A stretch of 64,000 nucleotides of DNA from Lates calcarifer (taxonomy: Eukaryota; Chordata; Actinopteri; Centropomidae), in NCBI RefSeq assembly GCF_001640805.2, contig NC_066847.1, positions 23,799,504 to 23,863,503 of the forward strand, in the 5' to 3' direction. Shown in pieces: positions 62,073 through 64,000 of the stretch (positions within the stretch are counted from its first letter, which is position 1; each line of letters starts with the position of its first letter). Position numbers and translations under genes: made by a program. The notes beneath the pieces were generated by a model. That model did no database searches and was not told the DNA's origin. It saw nothing but the letters and a program-made list of their open reading frames with translations.

Positions 62073-64000
62073 TTTCTGCTTTTTGTGTCTGCGAGATCTT
62101 TCCTTTTGATGTGTCTATTCCAAGCAGAGACCTTGACAGGAGTCTCTTTGTACCAGCAGAGCCCCCGTCAACATGAGCACTCACACACACCACATACAAT
62201 GAACAGGAAAAGGAAGGCGCACACACACACGCACACGCACACACACATTTCAATCAGTTTTCAGTTCTTAGGGTATTTCCCCTCTAGCTCTCATTAACCT
62301 TAGTAATTGTGTGTATCACATGATAGGAAGATAAGGAGTCTAAAAATAAGAATAAAAAAATTCACAGTAAATGGTACAAATGTTTCCCAGTGAATGAATG
62401 AGGGGCTTTGTGTCTCATGTAATTCCTGGTATGAATTAATGAAGCCAAACCGATTTATAAAAAAATAAAAAATATGTTAACCTTTGATATGAGGTAGAAA
62501 TGGCAGATGAGGTATCAAAGAAGTTAATATCTGGACCTGGGTTTTCACAAAGAGATTATGAAAATGTCCAGATGAAGAGGATAAAAGGTCCCTCTCATAT
62601 CACTTCCTCTTTTTTATCAGATTAGAATGAGGTACTACACAGACCACAAGTGATTTGTCAGGCATGCACACGCTGTAGGCCACACAATGACCACAGGCTG
62701 AATAACAGATGTGTCCTCAGGTTTATGGGGAAGAAGTCAACTTAGCACTTAAAGGTTTATTTGACATACTTTTGCACACATTATTTTAATATACAAATTT
62801 TCTCTTCTTTCTGTGTGAAATAATTACAGAATAAGTTATTAATTAATTAGTAATAATTAATGAGTTTAACACTATCAACATGCACAACAGCTGTTGCATT
62901 GTAAATTCCGTGTACAAACTAATAAAGCAGTGCATAAGATCGGTTCTGGTCTATACATCTCAATTATTGCTCCATTATTGAGAAACTGTGCTCGTGCACT
63001 CCCACATTTAGCTGTATACAGACATCCTGTAGGCATTTCCTCAGTCACCCTAAAAACAAAGCGCAGTTTCATCAGAAGTCTGTGGTGAAATCTACTATAT
63101 GCTGCAGTGTTATAGCATCTACAGTGTGGTGTGATTCATTAATTCACCACACTTTTACCTGGTAAACATAATTAGCAGTGACAGCAAACCTTGGGAAGTT
63201 AATCACTAATGATTTAGTTAGTTTGATTCAGTTGCCTCACTTTAAAAGGTTAATGACAAATAGTATATAAACACAGAGGGAAAAAATCATATAAAAGAAA
63301 AACAAAAGCAGACTGAATGACAGGAGTAAAGACTGTGAGCCTTTATTAAACATTTGTAAGTGCTATATTATAGATAGGTGTGTGTACAGTAGAAATATTT
63401 GCACACAAATTGAAACTGTCTTAGACTGTCTAATGAGATTCCATCTCTTGTTTCATTTTTCATTTCCTTTTCATATGATCACATATGACGACCTCATACT
63501 CTTTGGTCTGAAGTACGTGCAGTGCTCACACATTCCCAGCACTCGTTCTTCAGGAATTGTTGTATGCTTAGTGTGTGTGTGTGCATGCATAAATCCCTTG
63601 GTTGCTGACCAGTTGGCTACATCTTTGCAGCTCTCTAGTTTGGTAGTTTTTTTTTCAATAATTAGTATAAAATGAGAGAATTTCAAAGTGACTCACTTTT
63701 AAGACACAGAAGTCCAGTGAAACTCTGCGTTGGGTCATGTTGAAGTGAGTAATGGTAAAGGGAAGTTGGAGGAGGGGAAGGGGGAGATATATTGTTTCAG
63801 TAAGCAGTGAGCCTCCAGGCCCTGTTAGCACGTGCAGCTTCTACACACACATGCATATGCTCATTTTAACCAATACTGTCTTTGTGTTTCAGTGTGTGTG
63901 CATGTCAGTGCCTGTTTGCAGATGTGTGTGCTGTAACCATGTGTACGTTTGCCTGCGTATGTGGTCATGTGTGATTGTCGTGATAGCAAGTAACATTTTA
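61461..64000. other. deptor intron 6, right edge
   Basis: The GT and CA tracts near 62027 and 62219 are the only clear features. I looked for the next DEPTOR exon (start of the PDZ-coding part) and did not find it. Confidence 0.7.
62027..62069. repeat. (GT)n microsatellite, deptor intron 6
   Basis: A pure GT run of about 42 bases. A CA-rich run lies about 150 bases downstream at 62219-62248. Confidence 0.97.

Overview
The window looks like nuclear DNA from a ray-finned fish, most likely a percomorph teleost. The evidence is split genes with GT-AG introns, very dense (GT)n/(CA)n microsatellites, a tRNA-derived SINE and other interspersed repeats of teleost type, and protein sequences that read as fish orthologues of three vertebrate genes. 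All three genes lie on the + strand, head to tail. I saw no convincing minus-strand gene, tRNA gene, rRNA gene or CRISPR array.

Layout. (1) About 1-15,690: the 3' two thirds of lars2, mitochondrial leucyl-tRNA synthetase. Thirteen coding exons (1040-15454) splice in frame into a 617-residue C-terminal part, running from the editing (CP1) domain through the KMSKS loop and the anticodon-binding region to the stop. (2) About 15,700-20,280: intergenic DNA with no gene that I can support. (3) About 20,400-39,150: limd1, complete. It has a candidate promoter and 5'UTR, eight coding exons (20735-37686; 622 residues; a low-complexity N-terminal half followed by three LIM domains), and a long 3'UTR. 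(4) About 39,150-41,400: intergenic. (5) About 41,440 to beyond the window end: the 5' part of deptor. Six recognisable coding exons (42219-61460) encode two DEP domains and the phosphodegron linker. The PDZ-coding exons lie beyond the right edge.

The genes have separate jobs. lars2 charges mitochondrial tRNA-Leu. limd1 is an adaptor of the zyxin/Ajuba family (Hippo signalling, hypoxia response, P-bodies). deptor is an mTOR inhibitor. The lars2-limd1 order is the familiar vertebrate one (human 3p21.31). deptor next to limd1 is not the human arrangement (human DEPTOR is on chromosome 8), so this is either a fish-lineage linkage or a duplicated deptor copy.

All splice sites were assigned by eye from GT/AG signals, reading-frame continuity and remembered family sequence. 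I found no radically new system. The points most worth a second look are the lost editing-site signature in lars2, the deptor-limd1 linkage, a possible extra 5' coding exon of deptor, a foldback element in deptor intron 3, and paired Pumilio-type motifs in the limd1 3'UTR.
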